A stretch of DNA of 64,000 nucleotides from Defluviitaleaceae bacterium (GTDB lineage Bacteria; Bacillota; Clostridia; Lachnospirales; WQUN01), in contig WRAH01000003.1 of the NCBI GenBank assembly GCA_009780315.1, positions 89,496 through 153,495 on the forward strand, read 5' to 3'. The notes beneath the pieces were generated by a model that saw only the letters and a program-made list of their open reading frames with translations, was not told where the DNA came from and did not search any database. Made by a program: the position numbers and the translations under genes. Positions 43,051-52,898 of this stretch are shown piece by piece. Numbering within the stretch: the first letter of the stretch is position 1; every line of letters begins with the position of its first letter.

Positions 43051-44835
43051 TTATTGGGTTAATCTTTCAAATTCATCAATACTGGTTTTGATGACATCCA
43101 GCGCACTTGTCCAAAAGGCAGTGCTTTCTACGTCTATGCCAAGCATTTTACAAGAGTCTTTGATTGACATTTTGCCTGAGATACGAAGGAAGTGATTATA
43201 CTTTTCCTCGAAAGTATCAGGGGTTTGCTTATAGATATTGTACAAACCATTCGCAAGTAAATGTCCAAAGGCATAGGGAAAGTTATAATAATTGCGCGCC
43301 GCATTATAGTAATGTCCTTTGATTATCCACATGTAAGGATGAAGCAGTGTGTGGTCTAGTCCATCACCATAGGCAGTACGTTGTGCTTCTAACATAAGCG
43401 TATTGAGTTCATCCACAGAAAGGGGATGGTCTTTACGTGTTTCAAAGACACTTTTTTCAAAAAGGAAGCGGGAGTAAATGTCTAAGATGATTTGTGTCGC
43501 ATCTTGCAGGGAGTTTTCCACGAGTTGCAGCTTCTCTTCATCAGGCAGGGTTTGTATTGCGGCGTTGTTTACAATGATTTCGCAGAAAGTTGATGCGGTT
43601 TCTGCCAAAGGCATAGGGTATTTTGTATTGAGAATGCCCTCTTGCATAATTTGTGCATTGTGATAAGCATGACCAAGTTCGTGGGCTAACGTAATCGCGT
43701 CAGAAAGGCTGTTTCCATAGTTTAGTAAAATACGGGACTGCTTTACTTCATACACATTGGCGCAAAATGCACCGCCTACTTTGCCGTCACGAGGGTACAC
43801 GTCAATCCAATCTTTATCATATGCTTTTTGGGCTAAGTTTGCCATGTCTGGTGAAAATTTTGCGAAGTTATCCAATACGAACTTTTTTCCTTCGTCATAG
43901 GTAAATGGCTCGTCTGAACCATTGCCTACAGGGGCGAACATTTCATAAAATGGGAGTGCGGTATAATTTTTGCCTTGGGTTTTGTTTAAATACTGTGCTT
44001 TGCCCTTCATGTATCTGCGCAAGTGGTGGATGTTGTCATCGATGGCTTCAAACATTGCGTCAAGGGTTTTTTGTGTCATGGCATTTGCAAAAAGTGTGCT
44101 GTGAAGAGGGCTGTCAAACTTGCGCAATTTGCTGAGCAGATTGACTTCGCCTTTGATACTGTTCATTGCCGCCGCTACAGATTCTGCAATTTTAGGATAG
44201 GCGGCAAGTTCTGCTTCATAGGCGGCTTTACGCACTTCCGAACTTGCGTCATAGGCTAGGTTACGGCAATCATTTATAGTGATGGTGCGTATTTTGCCAC
44301 CATCTTTTGGGTCAGCATATTCACAGGTAAGGGTTGATACAAGCTTGCCATGAAGTTTTGTCCACGCGCTTGAACCTGTTGTTTCCACTTGGGCAATGAT
44401 AGTTTCTTCATCTTCACTAAGCATATGATGATATTCTGCCGCCATTTCACTAAGCTTATATACATACGCTTCCAGTCCATTTGCCTTTGCTTCTGTTTCA
44501 ATTTTTTGCGGTGCTTTGGCCAAAAATGCAGACAGGCGAACTTTTGTGCGGCTGACTTCTGCGGTCATGGATTGAAAGAGATACATATATTTTGCCGCGT
44601 CTGGGCTGGCCGTATTGGTTGCGTTAACAAGCATGGAATACACCATGATACGGTTTGATTTGGTTGTAAAATGCTCTAGCATTTTTATAATTTGTGCCAC
44701 ATCTGCAAAAGACTTTAATGTGCTTGACAGTGCATTCATTTTTTCTACAGTCGATTTTAACGATTCAAAATCTGTCTTAAAATCTGAGGAATCATAGCTT
44801 GGGTAGATGTCTTTCAAGTTCCAGTGGTCTGACAT
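43051..44835 (-). CDS. Oligoendopeptidase F-like M3 metallopeptidase (second copy)
   Basis: A 594-residue protein with the same fold and length as the peptidase at 33653-35452 but clearly divergent. Zinc motif LAHELGHAYHNAQ with the downstream Glu ligand in LAETASTFCEIIV. The opening WNLKDIYPSYDSSDF is characteristic of the PepF/M3B subfamily that includes the pz-peptidase relatives. AAAGGGGA precedes the ATG. Its own terminator suggests a single-gene unit. Confidence 0.92.
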   Translation of the reverse strand: MSDHWNLKDIYPSYDSSDFKTDFESLKSTVEKMNALSSTLKSFADVAQIIKMLEHFTTKSNRIMVYSMLVNATNTASPDAAKYMYLFQSMTAEVSRTKVRLSAFLAKAPQKIETEAKANGLEAYVYKLSEMAAEYHHMLSEDEETIIAQVETTGSSAWTKLHGKLVSTLTCEYADPKDGGKIRTITINDCRNLAYDASSEVRKAAYEAELAAYPKIAESVAAAMNSIKGEVNLLSKLRKFDSPLHSTLFANAMTQKTLDAMFEAIDDNIHHLRRYMKGKAQYLNKTQGKNYTALPFYEMFAPVGNGSDEPFTYDEGKKFVLDNFAKFSPDMANLAQKAYDKDWIDVYPRDGKVGGAFCANVYEVKQSRILLNYGNSLSDAITLAHELGHAYHNAQIMQEGILNTKYPMPLAETASTFCEIIVNNAAIQTLPDEEKLQLVENSLQDATQIILDIYSRFLFEKSVFETRKDHPLSVDELNTLMLEAQRTAYGDGLDHTLLHPYMWIIKGHYYNAARNYYNFPYAFGHLLANGLYNIYKQTPDTFEEKYNHFLRISGKMSIKDSCKMLGIDVESTAFWTSALDVIKTSIDEFERLTQ

Positions 44836-44876
44836 GTTTTTAATCCCCTTTTATTATATATTGGTGTCAATGCTAC

Positions 44877-44903
44877 AAAAAAGGACAGGGTTTTCCCGTC
44901 CTT
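44877..44903 (-). terminator. Terminator after the HPr-like gene
   Basis: On the minus strand AAGGACGGG, a four-base loop, CCCTGTCCTT and six T's, with one bulged base. Confidence 0.8.
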
Positions 44904-44919
44904 AGACTTGCATGTAAAA

Positions 44920-45150
44920 CTACACGATGTAATTTTTAATCAGTGGAATCAGTTTTTCTGCTGTAGGCTCTGAATGGATGTTGAGTTTCAGGGGCTTGGA
45001 TAAGTCGAGACTAAAGATACCCATGATGGATTTTGCATCAACCACATAGCGTTCTGAAACTAAGTCAATATCACCTTCAAGCGGGCCAACGGTGTTGACA
45101 AACACTTTTACTTTTTCTACGGTGTCCAACAAAATATTTACTGTTTGCAT
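44920..45150 (-). CDS. HPr-like protein without the active-site histidine
   Basis: A 76-residue protein of HPr size and fold. The second half keeps the HPr serine-kinase region (DAKSIMGIFSLDLSKPL, the Ser equivalent of Ser46), but the phosphohistidine loop, normally G-L-H-A-R-P, reads VNTVGPLEGDIDLVS with no His. It therefore cannot act as a PTS phosphocarrier and may instead be a Crh-like regulator phosphorylated on Ser by HPr kinase (inference from family knowledge). AAAGGAGG precedes the ATG. Monocistronic between terminators. Confidence 0.85.
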   Translation of the reverse strand: MQTVNILLDTVEKVKVFVNTVGPLEGDIDLVSERYVVDAKSIMGIFSLDLSKPLKLNIHSEPTAEKLIPLIKNYIV

Positions 45151-45232
45151 TGTAAAACGCCTCCTTTACGTCATTAACGAAAATGTCCTAGATATTGTAA
45201 CTTGTTAAAAGCAAACTGTCAAATTTTGCTCA

Positions 45233-46876
45233 TCATTTATATATCACAAGATTTTGCGAAAAGCCTTCTTGGGAGAAATAGGAATTGAGCATAACGGAAT
45301 GATAATTCTTTATGATTTCCCGCACACTAAGCAAGCCTTTGCCTCTGTTTGAGCCTTTTGTAGATATTCCCGCTCTTATCCCTTTGCTTTTTACTTCCGG
45401 GCGAACGGTGTTTTTTATTGAGTAGGAAATCATTTCATTATTACAAGATATTTTTATGGTGATTATACTCTTTGAAATCTCCATACATTCTTCTATAGCA
45501 TTATCCAAAAACACGCCTAAAATGCGTACTAGGTCAATAAACTCTATTGGTGACTCGCCAACAGGTGATACGTCCAGCTCAACATCAATGCCGCGCTCTA
45601 TGGCTTGAAAGATTTTATAATGTAAAAAGGCTTTAAGCTGTTCGTTTTCAAAGTTTGCAAGTTTGCTGTATAGGTCGTTTCTTGCAATTTCTGTGATGGC
45701 AAAAGGGCTTATTTTTTTTCTGTAAAATTCCTGCATTTCTACATTACCGCTTTGCTCTACAAAGTTCCCCATGGTTAGGAAAATATTTTTTACATCGTGT
45801 TTGATATTTTTTATGCCGTCTATGTTCTTTTCAAGATTGGATGAATAGGTTGTTTGAATTTTCAAATTATCTTTTAGCCAAGTGATACGAAAAATCATGA
45901 TTAAAAATGAAAGTTGCAACAGCATTGCAAATAATAAAAATAAATTAAAAATCTCCAAGACTGGATTGAGAAAAACAAAGAAACCATGAATCGAACCATG
46001 TCTGTAATACAAAAATGCTGAAATGAAAATAATTGCCAAAGAATTATAAATGAAAAAACCCTCGATTTGCGGATAGGTTTTTCCCATGTGGTTGATGTTG
46101 TCAAAGTGTTTTTGCAGTAATCGTTTGAGTGCATAAACAAATGCAGTGCCTACAATGACGACGATTGACAGGGCAACAGCCCACACAATCAGTGCTTCCA
46201 GCCGTGTTGCTTGGGTTTGTCCAATGCCTATAACATAATGCCAAAACAAGTGGTGAATGCCATATCCTGTGATAAAAACAAAAATACATGTAAACCAGCA
46301 ATAAAATAAATGCCCCTTTAACTGACGAAGCCGAATTTTGTAAATAGCAAAAACAATAATAAGAATAAAAAGTACAGATAAAGACATCCCAAAAAAGAGA
46401 GAGCTAAAACTCCTAAATCGGACGACATAATAAAAACTTGAAAATAGTATGGCATAGTCCAGCGGTGTAAATTTTACAAAGTTTAGAATAAAAACTGTAA
46501 CGGTCATAACCAATGTGATGGCTAAGTTCATCATCATTATGCTACCGGGGTTAGCAAAGTAAAAGACAGGCACGGCAGTTACACCTGCCGCAAGGATAAT
46601 GGCGAAAATATGAAAGATTTTGCTGTTGATTTTATTGCCTAAAAACCCAAGCATAAATAAAAAAGAAAATACAATCACTGGCGAAAACACACTTTGGTAT
46701 ATGGTTAAAAAAATCAATGTAACCCCAAATTCAATACCAAACATATGGGGTAGCAGTCCAATAATACTCCATATATCGAAAGGTATCATGGGTAGGATTT
46801 CATATGGAAAAAATGTATTTATCAGATAGCTGCCATATTCGTCAATGACGATATACTGTATTGGTTCGTTCATCAT
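45233..46876 (-). CDS. AgrC-like GHKL sensor histidine kinase
   Basis: A 547-residue membrane kinase. Roughly the first 340 residues hold many hydrophobic spans (at least nine), after which a coiled segment leads to the H-box NIKHDVKNIFLTMGNF and a GHKL ATPase core (GVFLDNAIEECMEIS; GSNRGKGLLSVREII). Such kinases sense peptides or small signals. ATG 46876 overlaps the stop of the LytTR regulator gene (ATGATGA). More membrane spans than the usual six or seven of AgrC. No agrB/agrD-like gene adjoins it. Confidence 0.85.
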   Translation of the reverse strand: MMNEPIQYIVIDEYGSYLINTFFPYEILPMIPFDIWSIIGLLPHMFGIEFGVTLIFLTIYQSVFSPVIVFSFLFMLGFLGNKINSKIFHIFAIILAAGVTAVPVFYFANPGSIMMMNLAITLVMTVTVFILNFVKFTPLDYAILFSSFYYVVRFRSFSSLFFGMSLSVLFILIIVFAIYKIRLRQLKGHLFYCWFTCIFVFITGYGIHHLFWHYVIGIGQTQATRLEALIVWAVALSIVVIVGTAFVYALKRLLQKHFDNINHMGKTYPQIEGFFIYNSLAIIFISAFLYYRHGSIHGFFVFLNPVLEIFNLFLLFAMLLQLSFLIMIFRITWLKDNLKIQTTYSSNLEKNIDGIKNIKHDVKNIFLTMGNFVEQSGNVEMQEFYRKKISPFAITEIARNDLYSKLANFENEQLKAFLHYKIFQAIERGIDVELDVSPVGESPIEFIDLVRILGVFLDNAIEECMEISKSIITIKISCNNEMISYSIKNTVRPEVKSKGIRAGISTKGSNRGKGLLSVREIIKNYHSVMLNSYFSQEGFSQNLVIYK

Positions 46877-47625
46877 ACTTTTTTCACCCCACACTTTCGC
46901 ATGACTTCATTTTTTAAGCGGAAGGCACAAGTTGCCTGTTCTCCTCCTGCAAAATTTACAACCCCATCCCCCACGGATACGACATATTTTTTATTGATAA
47001 TCACCGAGCGATGGCTTTTCATAAAATTTTCACCTAAGTTTTTAAGCACATTTTCAATGGTATCCCGCATGGATAAATCTGAACCGTCAAGGGTGTGATA
47101 ACGGACAAAATGGGATATTGACTTATCTGTTTCTACATATAATATTTGGGAAATTGGAATGGTAATATATTCGTCTATACCAATGAGTAGATTTATCGTT
47201 GGTTCAGCGGAAATGGACTGGGGCTGGCTTTCAAGTACAAGATGAATATATTTTTTATAATCTTGAAGGATTTTTTTACGGTTGATGGATTTTTCTATAA
47301 ATCCAAAGGCTTCTACCCCGCTTTTTAAAATATCCATACCCATGTCCGTATGACTTGTAACGAAAACTATCTTTGATAAAGGCTCGCGTTTTTTAATAAT
47401 TTTTGCCGCATCCACCCCATTGAGATTTGCCCGCCCAAAGTCTATATCTAAAAAGTATAGATAGCTTGCGGGATTTTTTTCGATGTAAAGCAGGGTTTCG
47501 CTAAAATCCTGGGTGACGCAAACAATGCGGGCAGGTAAATTATCTGCGTCAATACATTCGCGCACTGTATCAGCAGACATTTCCAACATGAATTTATCAT
47601 CATCACAAACAATTATGCCAAGCAT
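46873..47625 (-). CDS. LytTR-family response regulator (AgrA-like)
   Basis: A 250-residue regulator: receiver domain at residues 1-125 with the acidic triad IIVCDDDKF, the acceptor Asp in YFLDIDF and Lys in SIN, and a LytTR DNA-binding domain at about 140-248 (ISQILYVETDKSISHFVRY, MKSHRSVIINKKYV). It should bind direct repeats upstream of its target genes. The start follows GAAGGAGCG. Divergent from the ABC sugar-uptake operon, which is the obvious candidate target (inference). Confidence 0.9.
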   Translation of the reverse strand: MLGIIVCDDDKFMLEMSADTVRECIDADNLPARIVCVTQDFSETLLYIEKNPASYLYFLDIDFGRANLNGVDAAKIIKKREPLSKIVFVTSHTDMGMDILKSGVEAFGFIEKSINRKKILQDYKKYIHLVLESQPQSISAEPTINLLIGIDEYITIPISQILYVETDKSISHFVRYHTLDGSDLSMRDTIENVLKNLGENFMKSHRSVIINKKYVVSVGDGVVNFAGGEQATCAFRLKNEVMRKCGVKKV

Positions 47626-47817
47626 TGAATCGCTCCTTCATGGTGGTAGTATGTCATATCGGTTAGATATTTTCCAGTGACATAGCCCAAACGTAGTTTA
47701 TTTTGGCGTGAACGTCATTTTAAAATGCACACTGGGGGTATGGCTGACATGGTTCGGGCTAAAATTACAAATAGGATGGTCTTTTTTGATAAGATGCTCA
47801 TTGAATGGAGGAGAAAC

Positions 47818-49044
47818 ATGAAAAAATTTATAGTAATACTAGGCGTTCTACTACTTACCATGGCGGCGTTTTCTGCTTGTGGCTCAAATGATTCCCCAAT
47901 GGATGGAAATGTTGAAAATCTTAGCACAGAACTCACCATTGCAACCCCATGGGCAAGTGGATTTCTTGAGGCAGCGGCCAGAAGATTTGAAGATATGTAT
48001 GACGGCCGCTACACAGTGACAATTGTTGTGTATGATGATGTAATGACTTATGGGCAAGTGTTAAACACTGCAATCATGAGCGGTATGGGTGAAGATATCC
48101 TTGATGTGTGGGGTGTGCCATGGCAAAGAATCGCTGATGTTGGCGGGCTTCTTGACCTTAACCATTTAATCAGTTTTCAATCAGAAGAATTTTATCAAGG
48201 TGTACTGGATGCATTTTTGCAAGATGGCAGACGATATGCCGTTCCCCTTGGGTTTAGAATTGATGCCTTTAGACTGCATGATGTAGCAGAAGATTATATT
48301 GTCAACCCAAATCGCTTTACCCTTGAAGACATTATTGCCCTTTCAAATGCACACCCAGATAGAAGTCTTATAACTGGCCCAATGGGTATGAGTGATGTGA
48401 CGCTTGCCCACAGATTCTTTAACCTATACTTTGAAGATTTTATTGACCTGCACAACAGAACTGCAAATGTGGACAGCGAGAAATTTATCAATTTACTGCT
48501 GGATGTTCAATTATTAAGTGAAAGCATAATGGGCGGCGACTGGTCAGAAGCACTCATTCAAGAAACGGTAATGCACAACCCTGCAATGAATGCTGAAGGT
48601 ATCGTTGACAATACAGGTTTAAATCTCTTTACAAACTCCCGTGGTGAAGGCATTGTTGTGCCAAGCACCCTGTTTGCAGTCAATGCCAACGCAAGTAATC
48701 CAGCACTTGCCGCCCGCTTCATACAATTTCTATTATCTGAAGAAATGCAATCTTCACCAGAAATGTTTGGTACCCCAGTCAACAGGAATGCGGCAGTAAT
48801 AAATGGTCAAGGCACATGGGATGGCTCACTGGCGTTAGGATTTGTGCCAGATGGGGTAGATTTTGATACCAACCTAGCCGTATTTAATGCCCTTGCCAAT
48901 AGGTTAACTTTAGCAGGAACATCAGACCCCTTTATTGGTGGATTTGTAAGTGATGAAATGAGCCGATTCTTTGTGGGTGAAATCACGGCTGAACAAGCCG
49001 CCGCAAATTTGCAAGCCCGTCTTATGATGTATCTCAATGAGTAA
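47818..49044 (+). CDS. ABC transporter extracellular solute-binding lipoprotein (sugar type)
   Basis: A 408-residue lipoprotein: signal MKKFIVILGVLLLTMAAFSA followed by the lipid Cys. The mature protein has the family 1 binding-protein pattern (ELTIATPWASGFLEAAARRFE near the start; ILDVWGVPWQRIADVGGLLDL; late ANPALAARFIQFLLSEEMQ-type segment). It would deliver an oligosaccharide or glycoside to the two permeases that follow. ATG 47818 has GGAGG at good spacing. It overlaps the first permease gene by eight bases. Confidence 0.9.
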   Translation: MKKFIVILGVLLLTMAAFSACGSNDSPMDGNVENLSTELTIATPWASGFLEAAARRFEDMYDGRYTVTIVVYDDVMTYGQVLNTAIMSGMGEDILDVWGVPWQRIADVGGLLDLNHLISFQSEEFYQGVLDAFLQDGRRYAVPLGFRIDAFRLHDVAEDYIVNPNRFTLEDIIALSNAHPDRSLITGPMGMSDVTLAHRFFNLYFEDFIDLHNRTANVDSEKFINLLLDVQLLSESIMGGDWSEALIQETVMHNPAMNAEGIVDNTGLNLFTNSRGEGIVVPSTLFAVNANASNPALAARFIQFLLSEEMQSSPEMFGTPVNRNAAVINGQGTWDGSLALGFVPDGVDFDTNLAVFNALANRLTLAGTSDPFIGGFVSDEMSRFFVGEITAEQAAANLQARLMMYLNE

Positions 49045-49882
49045 AATGCTTAAAGGTTCACAAAACGCAATCGCATTTTTATTCATCATTCCAAGCTTTT
49101 TCGGAGTAGCATTATTTTATATTATTCCTTTTTTTATGTCGTTGGAATATGCCGTAACAGACAGAAGCGGAATGTTTGTGGGGTTTGAGAACTTCACAAA
49201 CCTATTTGCAAGCGAAGCTTTCCGCCTTGCCGTGTGGAATACATTTCGCTTTATGATTATTGCAATTCCTTTAAACATGGCTATTCCCCTTTTTATTGCG
49301 TGCTTGTTATTTAACACTCGGGGGTTTGGCTGGCTAAAGACGATTTTTATGTCTCCGCTGGTCATCCCCACAGCAAGCACGGCATTTTTCTTTCAAAGTC
49401 TTTTTGTGTCCAATGGGTTTGTAAGCCGCCTACTTAGCACCAATGTTAATTGGCTTCAAACAAACCATGCATTTACGATTGCCGTGGGGTTGTTTCTTTG
49501 GAAGAACCTTGGGTTTAATCTTGTTTTAGCCCTTGCCGCCCGTGGGAATATTCCCAAAGATTATTATGAGTGGGCGGCAGTTGAGGGCATGGCGCATGTA
49601 CCCATGTTTTTTAAAATTACCGTGGTGTACCTTATTCCCGGGTTGTTTATCATGTTTGTCATGTCTTTTATAAATTCTTTTCGGATTTACCGTGAATTGT
49701 ACATGCTGGCAGGAAACTATCCTCACCAAAGTATCTACATGTTGCAACACTACATGAACAATCAATTTTTATGGCTTAACCGTCAAAATTTAACTGCCTC
49801 TGCTTTTATTATCACCTTGGCAGTGTCTGCATTTATGATTGTATTTTTCGTTATTGACAAAAAATTTGAATACGTTGAGTAA
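49037..49882 (+). CDS. ABC sugar transporter permease (MalF-like)
   Basis: A 281-residue protein with six membrane spans. The EAA loop reads EWAAVEGMAHVPMFFKITVV (about residues 178-197), contacting the ATPase. Opening FLFIIPSFFGVALFYIIPFF is typical of the MalF-like (UgpA) subgroup. No ATPase gene is in the operon, so a shared MsmX-type ATPase is expected elsewhere. Confidence 0.92.
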   Translation: MSKMLKGSQNAIAFLFIIPSFFGVALFYIIPFFMSLEYAVTDRSGMFVGFENFTNLFASEAFRLAVWNTFRFMIIAIPLNMAIPLFIACLLFNTRGFGWLKTIFMSPLVIPTASTAFFFQSLFVSNGFVSRLLSTNVNWLQTNHAFTIAVGLFLWKNLGFNLVLALAARGNIPKDYYEWAAVEGMAHVPMFFKITVVYLIPGLFIMFVMSFINSFRIYRELYMLAGNYPHQSIYMLQHYMNNQFLWLNRQNLTASAFIITLAVSAFMIVFFVIDKKFEYVE

Positions 49883-49920
49883 AAAACCAAGGGGTTTCTG
49901 TGAATGGAGGTGAAAAGCCT

Positions 49921-50769
49921 GTGGTAAAAAAGATTTTTTTAATCCTCTTCGCCCTTATTTATATCATTCCCTTGCTGATTATTTTTACCAACTCATTCAT
50001 GTCTATGGGGGAAATCACCCGTAACTATGGCGCAGAATATGATTTGTTTGACCATGGGCGAATGGCATACACCAGTTATGTACGGTACAGTTTAGTCCCT
50101 GAACGTATTACATTTAGCCAATATTATACTTTGTTGTTTATGACACCAATGTATCTTGATTTTTTTATGAACTCGGTACGGTTGACGTTGCCTATTGTAT
50201 TGATGCATGTGGTCATTGGTGCAATGGCGGCTTATGGATTTACAGCTTGGAAGTTTCGTTACAAGGAAGTTATTTTTATTGTGTACATAATCCTTATGGT
50301 GCTTCCTTTTCAAGCAACCCTTGTGCCAAATTTCATCATGGCAGATACTCTGGGGATTTTAAATACCCATTCCTCTATTATTTTGCCCCTTGGATTTAGC
50401 CCTTTTGCGGTATTTATCATGAGGCAAAGTATGAAGGGTATACCCTCCAGTATTTTTGAAGCGGCACAAATGGATGGTGCAAATCATTTACGCCAATTTG
50501 CAAGTATTGCCGTGCCTATGTCAAAGGGCAGTGGGGCTTCGTTAATTATTCTAACATTTGCGGATAGCTGGGCAATGGTAGAGCATCCCATGGTTTTTCT
50601 GCGTGACGCTGCCTTAGAACCTCTTTCGCTGGAACTTTATAGAATAGGACAGGGGAATATAGGGTTAATCTTTGCGGCATCGGTATTTTATATGTTGCCC
50701 ATGGTGTGGATTTTCTTATATGGTCAGGCGTATTTTGAACAAGGGGTTAAGCTTTCCGCATTAAAATAA
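49921..50769 (+). CDS. ABC sugar transporter permease (MalG-like)
   Basis: A 282-residue six-span permease with EAA loop FEAAQMDGANHLRQFASIAVPM (second half). GTG 49921 was chosen because GGAGGTGA precedes it; an in-frame GTG at 49900 contains that site. Partner of the MalF-like permease 38 bases upstream. The signal-anchor and early loop (NSFMSMGEI) match the UgpE/MalG branch. Confidence 0.9.
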   Translation: MVKKIFLILFALIYIIPLLIIFTNSFMSMGEITRNYGAEYDLFDHGRMAYTSYVRYSLVPERITFSQYYTLLFMTPMYLDFFMNSVRLTLPIVLMHVVIGAMAAYGFTAWKFRYKEVIFIVYIILMVLPFQATLVPNFIMADTLGILNTHSSIILPLGFSPFAVFIMRQSMKGIPSSIFEAAQMDGANHLRQFASIAVPMSKGSGASLIILTFADSWAMVEHPMVFLRDAALEPLSLELYRIGQGNIGLIFAASVFYMLPMVWIFLYGQAYFEQGVKLSALK

Positions 50770-50784
50770 GGTGGTTTGTATGTT

Positions 50785-52821
50785 ATGAAAATTGATAAAA
50801 AGAAAATGAGAAAAATGCTGTATATTTACATTGTTATTATGCTTGTACTGGTTTTTTCGTCTCGTACAATTTACAACTTTTCCTTACCGCGGGTCACAGT
50901 GGCCCTTGCCCAAAGCGGGGTGATTGTGCAGGAACTAGAAGCCCGCGGCGTTGTGGAATTTTATGAAACCTTTGATATTTTTGCACCATCCAGCGGATGG
51001 ATAGACTACATATCCATTCGCCCAGAAGACCTTATTGACGAAAATACAATACTCGCCAGATACACCCTAGATGTCGCAACAGCCGCCCAAACCATTGTAA
51101 CATTGCAAACCAACATAGCGCGGGCAGAAAATCAGCTACAGCGTCTCATTATGAATAGGGCAGATATTCAAAATAGCCTTGACATACTTTCATTAGAAAG
51201 CCCAACAGATACACCACAACACCAATGGGCAATAGAAGATGCAATGACAGATATAACAAACCTTCAAACCACACAAGCACATGCCCTTGCCACAGCCCAG
51301 CGTGAATGGAATAGCTTAATGTCAGAATTATACCAAGCCCAAGCCGCACTATTGGCTCTTGAACCAGAAAATCCATTTGACGATTTTATGTATCAAAGAA
51401 ATATCCAAGAAGCCGCAATTGTTTTAGAGCGAAGCATGATAGATTTAGAAACCGCAGAAACCAATCTAGCTGACGCACGGCGTGCCAGAAGTGCTACATT
51501 TGACACACACTACTATCAAAGTGCGATAAATACTGCCAGAACTGCCCATGAAAGAAGTATCACAGCATATGAAGAAGCCCATAGCCGACTGGAAACAGCA
51601 TTACAACATCTAAACTATTTGACAAGCATAAATGCAAGCCAAACAGAAATAAATACAGCCCAAACTGCTGTCAACACTGCACAAAGTCAGTTAACAACAG
51701 CTCGCCAAACAAGGGATGATAATAGTACTGCTCTGCAACAGTCCCAAGAGAACTTAACCCGCGCCCGCACGGCATTTAATACCCAAGACCGGGAAGACCG
51801 TGACCAAAATATAATCGAAGCCGAAGCGCAATTGACCCAAGCACAAAATACAGTCTCCGATGCAATCCGCGCCCATGAAAACGCAATCGAAGATGCTACC
51901 CGTGCAGAAAATCAAGCAGAAACCAATGCTACACATCAATTTGAAGAAGCACAAAGAGAAGCCCTTGAGCGAATCCAAGCCGCTCAAAGGGCTTTGGATG
52001 AAAATGACTGGACAGCACAGGAAAATTTATACCAGCAATCTACAAATTTTTCAGCCGCCATCCAAGCCCTGCAACGGGCAGAAGAAAATCAAGCGTTGGC
52101 GATAACTGACGCAACCATCCAACACATAAACGACATGCAATCCCTAGGGTTGCAGCTTCGCAATATAGATATAGATATCGCCAGCACGCAAATAGACCTG
52201 GGCGCAGACCAAAATGCCCTCACTGTCGCAACGGCTTACGGCGCAGTGTATGTACAAACACCCCGCCAAGGCAGGGTTATTTCTGTAGACAAACGGGTGG
52301 GGGAATTTATAACCCAAGGTGCAAGAATCGCAGAAATTGGTGTGGCAAACAATCGTTTTATGATAGAGTTTACATCAACCATACAAGAAGCAGGGTTTAT
52401 AGAAGTAGGGGACACCGCCAACATTTATAAAAGCGGCGGGCATAGGGGAATCAGTGCAACAGTACAACGCATGACCCCCACAGGTGATACTTTAACAATC
52501 CGCCTATATGTTGAAACAGACGCACTGGAAGGCGGAGAGTTTGCAAGAATCCATTTCCGTACATCAAATGCACATCATATGGTTGTGCCAAACGAAGCTG
52601 TATTTGTAGGGGCGGCAGGTCAGCATTATATCTGGAATTTACGTAGCCGTCATACATCCTTGGGCATGGAATACTACACCGCAAGAGTAAGTGTGCGTAT
52701 ACTGGCTTCTGATGATTTTAACGTTGCAATTTATGCAGGATGGTTTTCCATGGACATGCCGGTAGTCACAAGCTATAGCCGTCAACTGAGTGTAAACGGT
52801 CGCGTTAGCCGCATGGAATGA
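50785..52821 (+). CDS. HlyD/RND-adaptor-like protein with a very long coiled coil
   Basis: A 678-residue protein with one N-terminal membrane anchor (about residues 8-28). Two half-lipoyl motifs (GVVEFYETFDIFAPSSGWI near 56 and TPRQGRVISVDKRVGEFI near 495) flank a coiled-coil hairpin of about 400 residues, rich in Gln, Ala and Thr with recurrent TAQT-like heptads. A beta-barrel domain follows. This is the layout of membrane-fusion/adaptor proteins of exporters, here in an operon of an importer, 15 bases after the MalG-like permease. AAGGTGG precedes the ATG 50785. Whether it works with this importer is unclear. Confidence 0.82.
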   Translation: MKIDKKKMRKMLYIYIVIMLVLVFSSRTIYNFSLPRVTVALAQSGVIVQELEARGVVEFYETFDIFAPSSGWIDYISIRPEDLIDENTILARYTLDVATAAQTIVTLQTNIARAENQLQRLIMNRADIQNSLDILSLESPTDTPQHQWAIEDAMTDITNLQTTQAHALATAQREWNSLMSELYQAQAALLALEPENPFDDFMYQRNIQEAAIVLERSMIDLETAETNLADARRARSATFDTHYYQSAINTARTAHERSITAYEEAHSRLETALQHLNYLTSINASQTEINTAQTAVNTAQSQLTTARQTRDDNSTALQQSQENLTRARTAFNTQDREDRDQNIIEAEAQLTQAQNTVSDAIRAHENAIEDATRAENQAETNATHQFEEAQREALERIQAAQRALDENDWTAQENLYQQSTNFSAAIQALQRAEENQALAITDATIQHINDMQSLGLQLRNIDIDIASTQIDLGADQNALTVATAYGAVYVQTPRQGRVISVDKRVGEFITQGARIAEIGVANNRFMIEFTSTIQEAGFIEVGDTANIYKSGGHRGISATVQRMTPTGDTLTIRLYVETDALEGGEFARIHFRTSNAHHMVVPNEAVFVGAAGQHYIWNLRSRHTSLGMEYYTARVSVRILASDDFNVAIYAGWFSMDMPVVTSYSRQLSVNGRVSRME

Positions 52822-52847
52822 CAGTACGCATAATTTACCGTTTAACT

Positions 52848-52888
52848 CCCCTCCTATACGTGTTATAATGCAGTACGTATAGGAGGGG
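52848..52888. promoter_or_regulatory. Palindrome spanning the activase promoter
   Basis: A perfect 13-base inverted repeat, CCCCTCCTATACG at 52848-52860 and its complement at 52876-52888, encloses a consensus TATAAT (52864-52869). The right arm supplies AGGAGG used as ribosome site for the start at 52899. CAGTACGYATA occurs at 52822-52832 and again at 52871-52881. The layout suggests an operator over the -10, or an RNA hairpin masking the ribosome site. Confidence 0.6.
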
Positions 52889-52898
52889 TTCTTAGGAT

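Noticed and set aside
47626..47817. An agrD-like peptide gene in the gap beside the AgrA/AgrC-like pair
   Set aside because: No short frame with a ribosome site and a cysteine-containing peptide was found on either strand.
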